In this document: positions 18,180 through 26,725 of the stretch, one piece after another | Numbering within the stretch: the first letter of the stretch is position 1 | How the letters are laid out: each line of letters begins with the position of its first letter | Made by a program: the position numbers and the translations under genes | Notes under the pieces: model-generated | Databases searched by the model: none | The model's input: the letters and a program-made list of their open reading frames with translations, nothing else | Told to the model about the DNA's origin: nothing | Assembly (NCBI RefSeq): GCF_013364215.1 | Contig: NZ_CP054923.1 | Location: 2,666,001-2,730,000, forward strand | From: Verrucosispora sp. NA02020 | GTDB taxonomy: Bacteria; Actinomycetota; Actinomycetes; Mycobacteriales; Micromonosporaceae | Length of the DNA: 64,000 nucleotides | Reading direction: 5' to 3'

Positions 18180-18718
18180 AGATGAATTCTCACATGTTCG
18201 ACGTTCTCGTTCGTGGACCTGTGGAGCTAAACCATGACCTGTCACCCGACTTGGATGAAGTCGCAAGGGCTGGCTGGGCACTCGGCCCCTGCGGTGCAAT
18301 CCTGCTGAAGTCCTTGTGGGGGCCTGGATGGCGCACCAACATTGACGCCTCGGAAGTGGGATCCTACGAGTACGAGGTGAACGATGTTTACGCTTCACTG
18401 TCCGACCTTGCAGTGAACAAGGCGGCGTATCTGAATGGCGCGGCTATACGAGGCATCTCGTTTGCTACCCGCATGCTGAGAGATGCCTCCGATTTTCCGG
18501 AGGCCGATAGCCTACTGGCGGTAGTGGGCATATCGGTGGATGAGGAAGATGAGGACTTCTTGTTGCAGGGAGCCAGTGTTAGGTTTTTTAGCCGTCGCGG
18601 CGATTACCCAACCTGGTTCGAAGACCTGGAACGGTATCGGAAGGAAGCGATTGCTGTAGTTGATATGGCCGATCTTGCCGGGCCTGACCCATTAACCCAA
18701 TTTCGCCGCAGGAAGTGA
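18176..18718 (+). CDS. Probable immunity protein for the RHS toxin
   Basis: 180 residues from a GTG that overlaps the toxin TGA in a GTGA junction, the usual arrangement for toxin-immunity pairs. Not recognised at family level. The sequence is acidic (EEDEDF, PDLDEVARAG) with no signal or membrane segment, as expected of a cytoplasmic protein neutralising a toxin tip. Base composition is much less GC-rich than neighbours and like the toxin tip, suggesting both were acquired together as an exchangeable cassette. Function is inferred from position and composition. Confidence 0.7.
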   Translation: MKMNSHMFDVLVRGPVELNHDLSPDLDEVARAGWALGPCGAILLKSLWGPGWRTNIDASEVGSYEYEVNDVYASLSDLAVNKAAYLNGAAIRGISFATRMLRDASDFPEADSLLAVVGISVDEEDEDFLLQGASVRFFSRRGDYPTWFEDLERYRKEAIAVVDMADLAGPDPLTQFRRRK

Positions 18719-18938
18719 CACTGGAAATACGGCGACTCCTGAGAATTCGGAGAGTGGTGAGGGTCTGCACGCAGTGGTCGTTGTCAGCCCGCGTTGCCGT
18801 CACGGTTGCCGTCAGCCGACCAAAGACATGGCGCATTCTCCGACGGATTTCACCGCAGGGGAGTGGGAGTCCGGTGGCGTCGCCTCGCGGTGTGCCGTCG
18901 ATCCCCGGAACCACTCCCCAACGGTGGAGGGAAGCGGG

Positions 18939-19084
18939 TGGTGGAGCAGTGGGGGCAGCGTCGGCTTGATGAGCCGACGCCGTCGGAGATTGAGCAGCTC
19001 GGTGAGTACGTCAAGGCGAATGTGGTGGCTCGCTGTTATGCGCGGGGTGGGCGTAGTGCGGTGGAGCATCTGATCGCGGCGTGA
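18939..19084 (+). pseudogene. Short coding remnant, family unknown
   Basis: A frame reading VEQWGQRRLDEPTPSEIEQL and then GEYVKANVVARCYARGGRSA to a TGA at 19082 has clear coding character but no proper beginning; upstream is unrelated. It looks like the C-terminal piece of a larger protein, or a 48-residue gene starting at GTG 18939. The surrounding 19 kb area (18719-19231) holds nothing else but a transposase remnant. Confidence 0.35.
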
Positions 19085-19215
19085 TCAGGTGTGCCAGGAG
19101 ACGGCGGACCTTCGCCGAGGGTAAGGGGGATGAGGTCGTCATCGGATCTGGTGCCCCTCTTACGCGGCGGCGGCGGTGACGGCGAGGTAGGCGTGGGCGC
19201 ACACATCGAGTGAGC
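19085..19215 (-). pseudogene. Remnant of a transposase C-terminus (IS701-like)
   Basis: On the minus strand one frame reads LDVCAHAYLAVTAAAA and, after a stop, a neighbouring frame reads DDLIPLTLGE and another VRRLLAHLI. These three pieces in this order resemble the C-terminal end of IS701-type transposases, split by frameshifts and a stop. No terminal repeat found. A decayed insertion beside the toxin cassette. Confidence 0.45.
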
Positions 19216-19231
19216 GCCGACATCGCCCGGC

Positions 19232-19300
19232 GTGGTACGGCGGTACCACGCCGGATGGGCACCGTGGTCGGATGGCGGGCCGCCCGACCGTCCGTAACGT
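19232..19300 (+). promoter_or_regulatory. Palindromic operator and promoter of the ABC/two-component operon
   Basis: GTGGTACGGCGGTACCAC (19232-19249) is an 18-bp palindrome with one mismatch. Downstream, a segment shared with the copy at 22517 leads to a -10-like TAACGT at 19295-19300. The GTG of the ATPase gene begins eight bases after this hexamer, where transcription should start, so the mRNA would be leaderless. The repeat of the module at 22517-22585 points to control by one regulator, most simply the response regulator encoded in this operon. Confidence 0.6.
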
Positions 19301-19307
19301 CGGCCCG

Positions 19308-20192
19308 GTGATCGAAGTTCACGCCCTGACCAGGAGGTATGGCGACGTCTCGGCAGTGCGGAACGTGTCGTTCCGCCTGGAACCCGGTGTCCTGCACGGG
19401 ATCCTCGGCCCGGCCGGCGCCGGCAAGTCCACGACGCTGCGCCTGATGGTCGGGCTGGAACGGGTCACGTCCGGCCGCTGCCTGTTCGACGGCCGGTCCT
19501 ACCGTGATCTGGCGTACCCGCTGCGGGAGGTCGGCGTCCTGCTCGCCCCGCCGCCGGCTCATCCCGGCCGCACAGGCCGCGACCACCTGCGGATCCTCGC
19601 CCGGACCCACGGGATCCCGGACCGCCGCACCGATGAGGTCCTGGAGCTGACCGGGCTGGCCGACGTCGCGCGGCTGCGGGCCGGCGTCTATTCTCCCGGC
19701 CTGCGGCAGCGGCTCGGCCTGGCCGGGGCGCTGCTGGGTGACGCGCCGGCCCTGCTGCTCGACGATCCGGCGGCCGGGCTGGACCCGGACGGTGTCGCCT
19801 GGCTGCGCGCCCTGCTCCGGACGCTCGCCCGCGAGGGCCGGGCCGTCCTGGTCACCGGCCGCCTGACCGGGGAACTGGCCCGCGACATCGACCGGCTGAT
19901 CATTTTGGGGCGGGGCCGGGTGCTCGCCGACGCTCCGGCGGCCGAGGTGATCGCACGGAACACGGTCCCGGCGGTGTGGGTCCGCCCGGACCGCCCGGGC
20001 GACCTGGAGAAGTTGCTGCGTGGGCACGGCGCGGCCGTCGCTCTGCGCCCGGACGGCCGCTTGGAGATCACGGGGCTGACCTCGGCCGACATCGCGGGGC
20101 TGGCCGCTCGCGCCGGGATCCTGCTGATCGAGAACACCCCGGTGCACGCCTGCCTCAATGACGTCTACCTGGCGCTGGCCCGCGGCCGATGA
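19308..20192 (+). CDS. ABC transporter ATP-binding protein with degraded catalytic motifs
   Basis: 294 residues from GTG 19308, chosen because it sits at the predicted transcription start and opens directly on the ABC fold (VIEVHALTRRYG). Walker A is intact (GPAGAGKST, about residue 36). The signature is SPGLRQR instead of SGGxRQR, Walker B is LLLDDP with Asp where the catalytic Glu normally stands, and the H-loop reads VLVTGRL with no His where family members have SSHL. Overall order and length match ABC-2-type drug or bacteriocin exporters. The changes predict slow or no ATP hydrolysis. First gene of an operon with permease, kinase and regulator. Nucleotide sensing rather than transport is possible. 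Confidence 0.85.
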   Translation: MIEVHALTRRYGDVSAVRNVSFRLEPGVLHGILGPAGAGKSTTLRLMVGLERVTSGRCLFDGRSYRDLAYPLREVGVLLAPPPAHPGRTGRDHLRILARTHGIPDRRTDEVLELTGLADVARLRAGVYSPGLRQRLGLAGALLGDAPALLLDDPAAGLDPDGVAWLRALLRTLAREGRAVLVTGRLTGELARDIDRLIILGRGRVLADAPAAEVIARNTVPAVWVRPDRPGDLEKLLRGHGAAVALRPDGRLEITGLTSADIAGLAARAGILLIENTPVHACLNDVYLALARGR

Positions 20193-20728
20193 TCCGCCTC
20201 GTCGCCGCCGAGTGGCTGAAACTCCGTACCCTGACATCGTTCTGGATCTGCGCGGCAACCGCGCTGGTCCTCACCCCCTCGGCCGCGGCGCTGTCCGGGC
20301 TCCTGGCCGCTGCGGTCCTCCAGACGGTGATCATCGTGCTGGCGGCTGTCGTGCCCGGTGCGGAGTACGCCACCGGAACCATCCGGACGACCTTCCTGGC
20401 CACGCCCCGCCGGATCGCCGTGATGACCGCGAAGGCCCTGGTGGTGACCGTGGTCGCGGCGGTGCTCGGGGCCGTGTGCCTGATGCTGGCGTACGCTGTC
20501 GTGACACCGGTCGATGTGCGCTACGGCACAGTCGTGGGCCGCTCGGCCGTCGATATCGGATACTGCGTGCTCGTGGCGCTGCTCGCGTTCGCCGTCACGC
20601 TCGCCGTCAAGCACACGGCGTCCGCTGTCAGCCTCGCCCTCAGCGCCGTCCTGCTGATCAGATTGGTGCTGATGGTGGTGAGCATGATGTTCGGGGCCGA
20701 CCCGTCGACGGCTTTCTGGAACCTCTGA
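20189..20728 (+). CDS. ABC-2 type transporter permease, short form
   Basis: 179 residues; the ATG overlaps the ATPase stop (ATGA). Starts MIRLVAAEWLKLRTLTSFW, the amphipathic N-terminus typical of ABC-2 permeases, followed by about five hydrophobic spans (AALSGLLAAAVLQTVIIVL, ALVVTVVAAVLGAVCLML, YCVLVALLAFAVTLAV, ALSAVLLIRLVLMVVSMMF). The motif YATGTIRTTFLATPRR between spans is usual for this family. About 60-70 residues shorter than the usual six-span protein, so it may be a reduced version. Partner of the upstream ATPase. Confidence 0.8.
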   Translation: MIRLVAAEWLKLRTLTSFWICAATALVLTPSAAALSGLLAAAVLQTVIIVLAAVVPGAEYATGTIRTTFLATPRRIAVMTAKALVVTVVAAVLGAVCLMLAYAVVTPVDVRYGTVVGRSAVDIGYCVLVALLAFAVTLAVKHTASAVSLALSAVLLIRLVLMVVSMMFGADPSTAFWNL

Positions 20729-20731
20729 CCC

Positions 20732-21868
20732 GTGGAGCCCGACACCGGGATCCGGGTCTTCTGGGCCCACCATCCCCACCTGGCCACCGTCATCGTCGTC
20801 GTGGTCAGCCTCACGGCCGGCCTCGACTTCGACATGCTGACCGGCGACATGACCCGCGCCAGCTGGTGGGCGGTGGCCGTCAACACGGTGATCTCGCTGG
20901 CGCTGATCTGGCGGCGGTCGTGGCCGTGGGCGGTGCTGGCGGTGACCGTGACCGGCGACGTCCTGTCCGGCGACACCCAGCTGATCGCGTTCGCCGTGGT
21001 GATGTATGCGCTGGTGGTACACCGCTCGTTGCGGGCTGCGACGATCGGCGCGGTGCTCTCGGTGGCCGTGCTCGGGGTGGTCACCTTTCAGCATGAGGGC
21101 CGCTACGGGCTCGGCCCCTTCATCGGCCTCTACGGCCTCGCGGTGATTATTCCGGTGCTGGTCGGCGCGACCGTCGCCACCCGCCGCCGGCACGTGCGGT
21201 CACTGGAGGACCGGGCCGCCCGGCTGGCCCGTGAGAAGGAGCAGGAGGGCAAGCTGGCCGCCGCCCGCGAGCGCGTGCGGATCGCCCACGACATGCACGA
21301 CATCGTCGCCCACAACCTGACCATCATGGTCCGCCTGGCCGACGGCGCGACCGCGGTCGCCGACACCGACCCGGAGCGTTCCCGCAAGGCCGTGCAGCGG
21401 GTCGCTGCCCTGGGCCGGGAGGCGATGACCGACATGCGCCGGCTGCTCGGCGTGCTGCGCGAGGACACCCCGGACACTCCTGGTGACCTGGAGAGCCTGA
21501 TCGAGACGTTCCGGATCGCCGGCCTGCCGGTGACCTTGCGCCGCCACGGGCCGGATCCGTCCTCACCGGGTCTGCAGCGGGTGGTGTTCCGGGTCGTGCA
21601 GGAGTCGCTGACCAACGCGCTGCGCTACGCCGACAGGCCCACCGACGTCCTGGTCGACCTGGACTACGGCGACGACCCGATCCGGATCATGGTCGCCGAC
21701 GACGGCCGGGGCACCACGCCGGCCCCGTCGGTCGGCAGCGAGCAGGGTCTGAACGCGATGCGCGAACGAGTCGCCATGTACGGCGGCACCGTCGAAGCCG
21801 GCCGTCAGGTGGTCGGGTGGACCGTACGAGTAAGCCTGCCCCATCCCGCAGAAGGCGCCGATGTCTGA
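20732..21868 (+). CDS. Sensor histidine kinase (HisKA_3 type)
   Basis: 378 residues from a GTG three bases after the permease stop. The first 150 residues hold four to five membrane spans, with no large extracellular loop, as in kinases that sense through a partner transporter. The dimerisation box [20 protein letters not shown] carries the phosphorylated His (about residue 190). The HATPase domain shows [13 protein letters not shown] (N box) and VADDGRG plus [14 protein letters not shown] (G boxes). It overlaps the regulator gene by eight bases. Likely autophosphorylates and passes phosphate to the adjacent LuxR-type regulator. Confidence 0.92.
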   Translation: MEPDTGIRVFWAHHPHLATVIVVVVSLTAGLDFDMLTGDMTRASWWAVAVNTVISLALIWRRSWPWAVLAVTVTGDVLSGDTQLIAFAVVMYALVVHRSLRAATIGAVLSVAVLGVVTFQHEGRYGLGPFIGLYGLAVIIPVLVGATVATRRRHVRSLEDRAARLAREKEQEGKLAAARERVRIAHDMHDIVAHNLTIMVRLADGATAVADTDPERSRKAVQRVAALGREAMTDMRRLLGVLREDTPDTPGDLESLIETFRIAGLPVTLRRHGPDPSSPGLQRVVFRVVQESLTNALRYADRPTDVLVDLDYGDDPIRIMVADDGRGTTPAPSVGSEQGLNAMRERVAMYGGTVEAGRQVVGWTVRVSLPHPAEGADV

Positions 21869-22511
21869 GATAACCCTGCTGCTCGTGGACGACCAGGAAC
21901 TGCTGCGCGAGGGCATGGCCATGGTCCTCGGCGCGGCACCCGGCCTGCGTGTCGTCGGTGAGGCCGGCGACGGCCGGGCCGGTGCCCTGCTGGCCCGGGA
22001 ACGCCGCCCCGACGTGGTGCTGATGGACGTCCGCATGCCGATCATGGACGGGATCGACGCGACGCGGGACATCGTCGCCAACTGTCCCGGCACCCGGGTC
22101 CTCATCCTGACCACCTTCGACCTGGACGAGTACGCGTTCACCGGCCTGCGCGCCGGGGCCAGCGGCTTCCTGCTCAAGGACGCGCCCTCGGCCGACCTGA
22201 TCGACGCGGTCCGCACCGTCGCAGCCGGCGCGGCGGTGGTCTCGCCCCGGATCACCCGCGCCCTGCTCGACCACTACCAGGGCGGGCGGGCCCCCGACCC
22301 GGCGGGCACTGGCCTGCTGGAGGAACTGACCGCCCGGGAGCGCGAGGTGCTGGTCGCGATCGGCCGTGGACTGTCCAACCCTGAGATCGCCGGGGAGTTG
22401 TTCCTGTCCGAGTCGACGGTGAAGACCCATGTCGGCCGGGTGCTGGCCAAACTCGGGGCCCGCGACCGGGTGCACGCGGTGATCTGGGCGCACACGAACG
22501 GGCTCGTCTGA
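21861..22511 (+). CDS. NarL/LuxR-family response regulator
   Basis: 216 residues. Receiver domain with acidic pair VDDQE at the start, phospho-acceptor Asp in [13 protein letters not shown] (about residue 54), Thr in LILTTFD and Lys in GFLLKDAPS. The C-terminal LuxR helix-turn-helix reads [20 protein letters not shown] and then [20 protein letters not shown]. It ends six bases before the second copy of the palindromic promoter module, which it probably binds. Probable regulator of its own operon and of the gene at 22667. Confidence 0.93.
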   Translation: MSEITLLLVDDQELLREGMAMVLGAAPGLRVVGEAGDGRAGALLARERRPDVVLMDVRMPIMDGIDATRDIVANCPGTRVLILTTFDLDEYAFTGLRAGASGFLLKDAPSADLIDAVRTVAAGAAVVSPRITRALLDHYQGGRAPDPAGTGLLEELTAREREVLVAIGRGLSNPEIAGELFLSESTVKTHVGRVLAKLGARDRVHAVIWAHTNGLV

Positions 22512-22516
22512 GTCGT

Positions 22517-22585
22517 GTGGTACCGCGGTACCACTCAGGATGAGCACCGTGGTCGGATGGCTGCCCGGCGGGGCGTCCGTAGTGT
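22517..22585 (+). promoter_or_regulatory. Second copy of the palindromic promoter module
   Basis: GTGGTACCGCGGTACCAC (22517-22534) is a perfect 18-bp palindrome. The following GATGAGCACCGTGGTCGGAT closely repeats 19254-19273, and a -10-like TAGTGT lies at 22580-22585, matching TAACGT of the first copy. Unlike the first copy it is followed by an 80-base leader before the ATG at 22667. Two copies flanking the transporter operon define a two-promoter regulon. Confidence 0.6.
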
Positions 22586-22666
22586 CATTCCCGTCAACGA
22601 GGTCGATGAAAACGGCCTCTGAGCAGGAGAAACCCGCCCCGCGTCGCGCCGGAAGAGGAATGTGTC

Positions 22667-23149
22667 ATGACCACCAGAACCCGCGTCAACCCCCTCGTGA
22701 TCTGGGCGCCGGTCTCGGTCGCCGTGCTCGTCGCCGCGTTCGTGGCCTGGATCGGCTGGCCGGCCGGACCCGCCCAGCTGCCGCAAGGCGCCTCGACCGT
22801 CGACGTCTATCTGATCAGTGACGAGCTGAGCGAACCGGCCGAGCGCGGCCAGACCGACGGTTGGTTCGGCGGTCTCGGCCTGCCGTGCGGCACCGACGCG
22901 TGGTACGTCGAGGCGAACAACACCGCGATGTGCGCGGCGCTGGACGGCCCGAAGGGCACCGTCGTCGTGAACACCAGGGACAAGCAGATCTCGCTGCCCG
23001 ACGCGTCGCAGGCCGCGCTGAAGGTCTGGGCCACCGAGGCCGACGCCGGCACCGAACAGCACACCACCCGCGTCCTGCTGGTGCAGGACAGCACCGCGGT
23101 CGCGATCGTCGCCCTGGCCAGTCCGGCCACCGCCGCCCCGGTCGACTAG
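22667..23149 (+). CDS. Membrane-anchored or secreted protein, target of the two-component system
   Basis: 160 residues from ATG 22667 with AGGAA upstream. One N-terminal hydrophobic span (LVIWAPVSVAVLVAAFVAWIGW) then an outside domain with three Cys (LPCGTDAW, NTAMCAA). No family recognised. It stands alone behind the same palindromic promoter as the ABC/two-component operon, so it is probably made in response to the same signal and could be the sensor partner or the protective product. Function unknown. Confidence 0.65.
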   Translation: MTTRTRVNPLVIWAPVSVAVLVAAFVAWIGWPAGPAQLPQGASTVDVYLISDELSEPAERGQTDGWFGGLGLPCGTDAWYVEANNTAMCAALDGPKGTVVVNTRDKQISLPDASQAALKVWATEADAGTEQHTTRVLLVQDSTAVAIVALASPATAAPVD

Positions 23150-23227
23150 CCCCACACCCGAATCGCGTGACGGGCGCCACCGGCGTCCGCGGCCCAGTCG
23201 CGCCCCTTTCCGCAGACAGGAAGTCCG

Positions 23228-26200
23228 ATGAAAACAAAAATCCCCCTATTTGTCCGCAGCGTGTTGAGTGCGCTTCTCGCCGTGGTGCTGGCCCCGGTCG
23301 CCGTCGTGGTTCCGGCACGTGCCGCCGCTGACTTCACCTGGCGATTCGACGTCCGCTACCCGGCCGAGCAGGAACACTTTGTCGAGCGGGCGCTCGCGAG
23401 CGCCTACCCCGCCCGCTACTACGACCTCGATGCCGACGACATGCCGCTCGACCCGGACGAGCTGGTCAAGCGGGACCTGACATGCGATGTCGGCAGCATC
23501 GCCGACAAGACCGCCGATGAGCTCATCTTGTGCGGCCTGAGGAAGAAGTACAACGCGAACCCGGACGGCACGCTGCCGAAGAAGGTGGAGATCGAGCTCC
23601 ATCAGGGCACGGACACGACCACGATCGAGATCACGGACACCACGCCACCGGACGCGAACGGAGGAGAGTGGGCGTCGGCCGGAATGTCGATCGTCGGTAA
23701 TGTCCTGCGGGTCTTCCTGGAGGCAGCCTGCCTCGACTACCGCGTCAACCGGGGGCACCTCGCTTCTGACCCGGTCGTGGTGGCCACCTGTGCCGCCTTC
23801 GGCGAGGCACTGTCCAACTTCATCAGTCGTACTGCGGAGAACGCGAGGACCGGCCTGATCAACGACCTGCACGCCTGGGGCGCTGATGTCATTGCCGTGC
23901 TCGTCGCCGCCGGGGTTGCCGGCCTGTGGGAGTGGAAACTTGTCGGCCAGGTGGTGGACGATAAGGGGGAGTTCTTCCGACAGGTCGTGGCCGTCATCGA
24001 CCGGATGGCGAGTGGTGTCGGCCGGGTCTGCCCGTTGTGCAGGACGTACCTCGGCTCCGTCTACAAAGCGCTGTACGACAAGTTCATCAGGTCCGCCCCG
24101 CCGGTCCCGGCGATCCCGCGGGGGCTGGCCGCGTTGCGGGTGATGCCGCTCGGTGACTCGATCACCTACGGCGTCGGTGTCGACAACCCGGACGGCACGG
24201 GATATCGCGCACGCCTCTTCGACGGGCTGAAGGACGACGCGGTGCTCGACCTCGTCGGCTCGCAGAGTTCGGGGACCCTGCCGGACAAGAACCACGAGGG
24301 CCATCCGGGCTGGCGGATCGACCAGATCGACCGGCTGGTGGAGTGTGCGATCCCGCGCTACCGGCCGAACGTGGTGCTGCTGCACATCGGCACCAACGAC
24401 ATGTCGCGCAACTTCGAGGTGGCCGGCGCTCCGGCTCGGCTGGACGCCCTGATCGGCAAGATCGTCACGCTGGCCCCGGAGACCACGCTGCTGGTGGCGC
24501 AGCTCGTGCCGGCGTACAACGCGGGCACCAACAACCAGGTGCAGGCGTACAACCGGGCTATCCCCGGCATCGTCGCCAAGCACGCAGCCGCCGGCAAGCG
24601 GGTCCGAGTGGTCGACATGAGCGCCGTGACCCGGGACGACCTGACCGACTCGGTCCACCCGAACGCCGACGGCTACCGCAAGATGGCCGACGCGTTCCTC
24701 GGCGCCGTCCGGGCCGCCCGCGCCGCCGGCACCATCGTCGACCCGGTCGGTGGGAGAGCCGACGCGTGCGCTGGTGAGGTCGGCAAGGCGCCCGACTCGA
24801 TCTCAGACGGCAGCACCGCGTCCGGTACCGGGTGGCGCTGGGAGGGCATCGTCGCCCCGGGCGTCGGCGCACCCCGCAACCGGGTGCAGTTCGCGGACGT
24901 CGACGGGGACGGCCTGGACGACTACCTGGTGCTCGACGATCAGGCCAGGGTCAAGGCGTGGACCAACGCGCACACCCTCGGTGGCGGGTACGGCTGGAAG
25001 TATCGCGGGACGGTCGCGACCGGGGTGGGGACGGTTCCGGAGAACGTCAGGTTCGCCGACGTCGACGGGGACGCACTCGACGACTACCTCGTGGTGGACG
25101 GCACCGGCCGGGTGTCGGCGTGGATCAACCAGTTCACCCCGGCGGGCGGGTTCGGCTGGTCGTACGCCGGGGTGATCGCCACCGGCGTCGGCGCCACCCG
25201 CGACCAGGTGCGGTTCGCCGACATGACCGGCGACGGCAAGGACGACTACCTGGTCGTCGACGATCAGGGCCGGGTCACCGCGTACGCCAACGCGTACTCG
25301 ACCGCCGGCGCGTACGGGTGGTCTTCGATGGGGCAGGTGGCCAGCGGCGTGAACGCGACCCGGGACCGGGTCCGGTTCGCCGACGTCAACGGCGACGCCC
25401 GCGACGACTACCTGGTCGTGCACGACGAGGGGCACGTCAACGTCTGGTTGAACACGCTTCCCGCCCTGACCGTCCAGGCACCGGGAACCCGACCCCCGAG
25501 CATCGTGTGGCAGAACCACGGACGTACCCTGACCGCCGCCGGCGCGAACCGCGACCAGGTCAGGTTCGCCGACATCAACGGCGACGGCAAGGACGACTAC
25601 CTGTTGGTCGACTCCGCCGGCCGGGCCGCCGCCGCGCTCAACGACAGGTACGGCCGCCCGGACGTGTGGGACTGGCAGGGCGTCATCGGCCGCAACCCGG
25701 ACCCCACGACCCGCAGCGGCATGGTCGACCTGACCGGCGACGGCCGAGCGGACTGGGTGGCGATCCGCGCGGACGGCAGCGTCGCCGCCTGGGTCAACCG
25801 GGTAGGCCAGGGCGGCGGTTACGGCTGGGACTACGCCGGAGCGATCACCACCGGCACCACTCCGGGCCGGGACCGGGTCCGGTTCGCCGACGTGGACGGC
25901 GACGGCAAGGACGACTACCTCGTCCTCGACGACAACGGCGCGACCCGGGCATGGCTCAACAGGTACACGCCCGACGGCGGCTTCGGTTGGAACTACGTCG
26001 GTGTCATCGCCCCGGGTGTCCAGGCACCCAAGGAACAGGTGCGGTTCGCCGACATGGACGGTGATCGCAAGGACGACTACCTCGTCCTCGGCGACGACGG
26101 CGGAGTGAGGGCCTGGCTCAACAGGCGTACCGCATCCGGGTGGGGCTGGGACTACGCCGGGTCGATCGCGCCGGGCCCGCACCCGGTGCGCGACGAGATC

Positions 26201-26563
26201 CACCTGACGGACCTCAACGGAGACTTCCGGGCCGACTACCTGCTGGTCGACGCCGCCGGACGCGCCTGGGCCTGGCTCAACGCGTACGGCAACAACCGCT
26301 TCACCTGGCGTTTCGACGGACTGGTCGCCTCCGGGGTCGGGGCGAGCGGCTCGCAGGTCAGGTTCGCCGACCTGAACGGCGACCGTCGGGCCGACTACCT
26401 GGTGGAGAGCCCGGACGGCCGGATCAAGGCGTGGACCTTCCACGGGTACGTGGTGAACGAGCCGGCGTCGCAGACGCCGATGCCCGGCGCACCGACCGCC
26501 CCAGACGTCGACATCACCTTCGATCCGTGTCTGCTGGAGGTGGCCAACCGGCTGCCCTGCTGA
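23228..26563 (+). CDS. Secreted SGNH hydrolase with FG-GAP/VCBS repeats
   Basis: 1111 residues. Signal peptide in the first 34 residues (basic start, SVLSALLAVVLAPVAVVVPA, cut near ARA). Residues about 35-295 are an unrecognised domain with several Cys and a hydrophobic helix. The SGNH lipase/esterase domain (about 300-500) shows LGDSITYG (Ser), HIGTNDMS and SVHPNADGY (Asp-His). From about 550 to 1085 I count ten repeats of the form VRFADVDGDGKDDYLVLDD, whose DxDGD cores bind calcium in beta-propeller blades. The architecture suggests an extracellular carbohydrate esterase with a binding propeller. Followed by a very strong terminator. Confidence 0.9.
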   Translation: MKTKIPLFVRSVLSALLAVVLAPVAVVVPARAAADFTWRFDVRYPAEQEHFVERALASAYPARYYDLDADDMPLDPDELVKRDLTCDVGSIADKTADELILCGLRKKYNANPDGTLPKKVEIELHQGTDTTTIEITDTTPPDANGGEWASAGMSIVGNVLRVFLEAACLDYRVNRGHLASDPVVVATCAAFGEALSNFISRTAENARTGLINDLHAWGADVIAVLVAAGVAGLWEWKLVGQVVDDKGEFFRQVVAVIDRMASGVGRVCPLCRTYLGSVYKALYDKFIRSAPPVPAIPRGLAALRVMPLGDSITYGVGVDNPDGTGYRARLFDGLKDDAVLDLVGSQSSGTLPDKNHEGHPGWRIDQIDRLVECAIPRYRPNVVLLHIGTNDMSRNFEVAGAPARLDALIGKIVTLAPETTLLVAQLVPAYNAGTNNQVQAYNRAIPGIVAKHAAAGKRVRVVDMSAVTRDDLTDSVHPNADGYRKMADAFLGAVRAARAAGTIVDPVGGRADACAGEVGKAPDSISDGSTASGTGWRWEGIVAPGVGAPRNRVQFADVDGDGLDDYLVLDDQARVKAWTNAHTLGGGYGWKYRGTVATGVGTVPENVRFADVDGDALDDYLVVDGTGRVSAWINQFTPAGGFGWSYAGVIATGVGATRDQVRFADMTGDGKDDYLVVDDQGRVTAYANAYSTAGAYGWSSMGQVASGVNATRDRVRFADVNGDARDDYLVVHDEGHVNVWLNTLPALTVQAPGTRPPSIVWQNHGRTLTAAGANRDQVRFADINGDGKDDYLLVDSAGRAAAALNDRYGRPDVWDWQGVIGRNPDPTTRSGMVDLTGDGRADWVAIRADGSVAAWVNRVGQGGGYGWDYAGAITTGTTPGRDRVRFADVDGDGKDDYLVLDDNGATRAWLNRYTPDGGFGWNYVGVIAPGVQAPKEQVRFADMDGDRKDDYLVLGDDGGVRAWLNRRTASGWGWDYAGSIAPGPHPVRDEIHLTDLNGDFRADYLLVDAAGRAWAWLNAYGNNRFTWRFDGLVASGVGASGSQVRFADLNGDRRADYLVESPDGRIKAWTFHGYVVNEPASQTPMPGAPTAPDVDITFDPCLLEVANRLPC

Positions 26564-26575
26564 CTCTCTCAACGA

Positions 26576-26618
26576 GCGCGACCGTCACCCGCCCCCGTCC
26601 GGCGGGTGACGGTCGCGC
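26576..26618. terminator. Strong hairpin terminator, 18-bp perfect stem
   Basis: GCGCGACCGTCACCCGCC (26576-26593) pairs perfectly with 26601-26618 around a 7-base loop. It starts 12 bases after the SGNH stop and about 108 bases past the end of the converging reductase gene, so it may serve both directions. No T tract, as usual in high-GC actinobacteria. Confidence 0.8.
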
Positions 26619-26725
26619 CACGACTGCGCCAACTCCACGCCGAGACGCTCGGCGGGGGCGAGGGTCGTCATGGGTACCGACGGCAGCCAAGACGACGTGC
26701 CCTCCGTCGGCGGGTCGTCCTCCGA

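Noticed and set aside
24880..26450. Regular DNA repetition that could suggest a CRISPR array
   Set aside because: It encodes FG-GAP protein repeats in one frame; units vary in sequence and length.
24803..26572. Long minus-strand frame opposite the FG-GAP repeats
   Set aside because: Mirror of the repetitive DxDGD codons; no recognisable fold.
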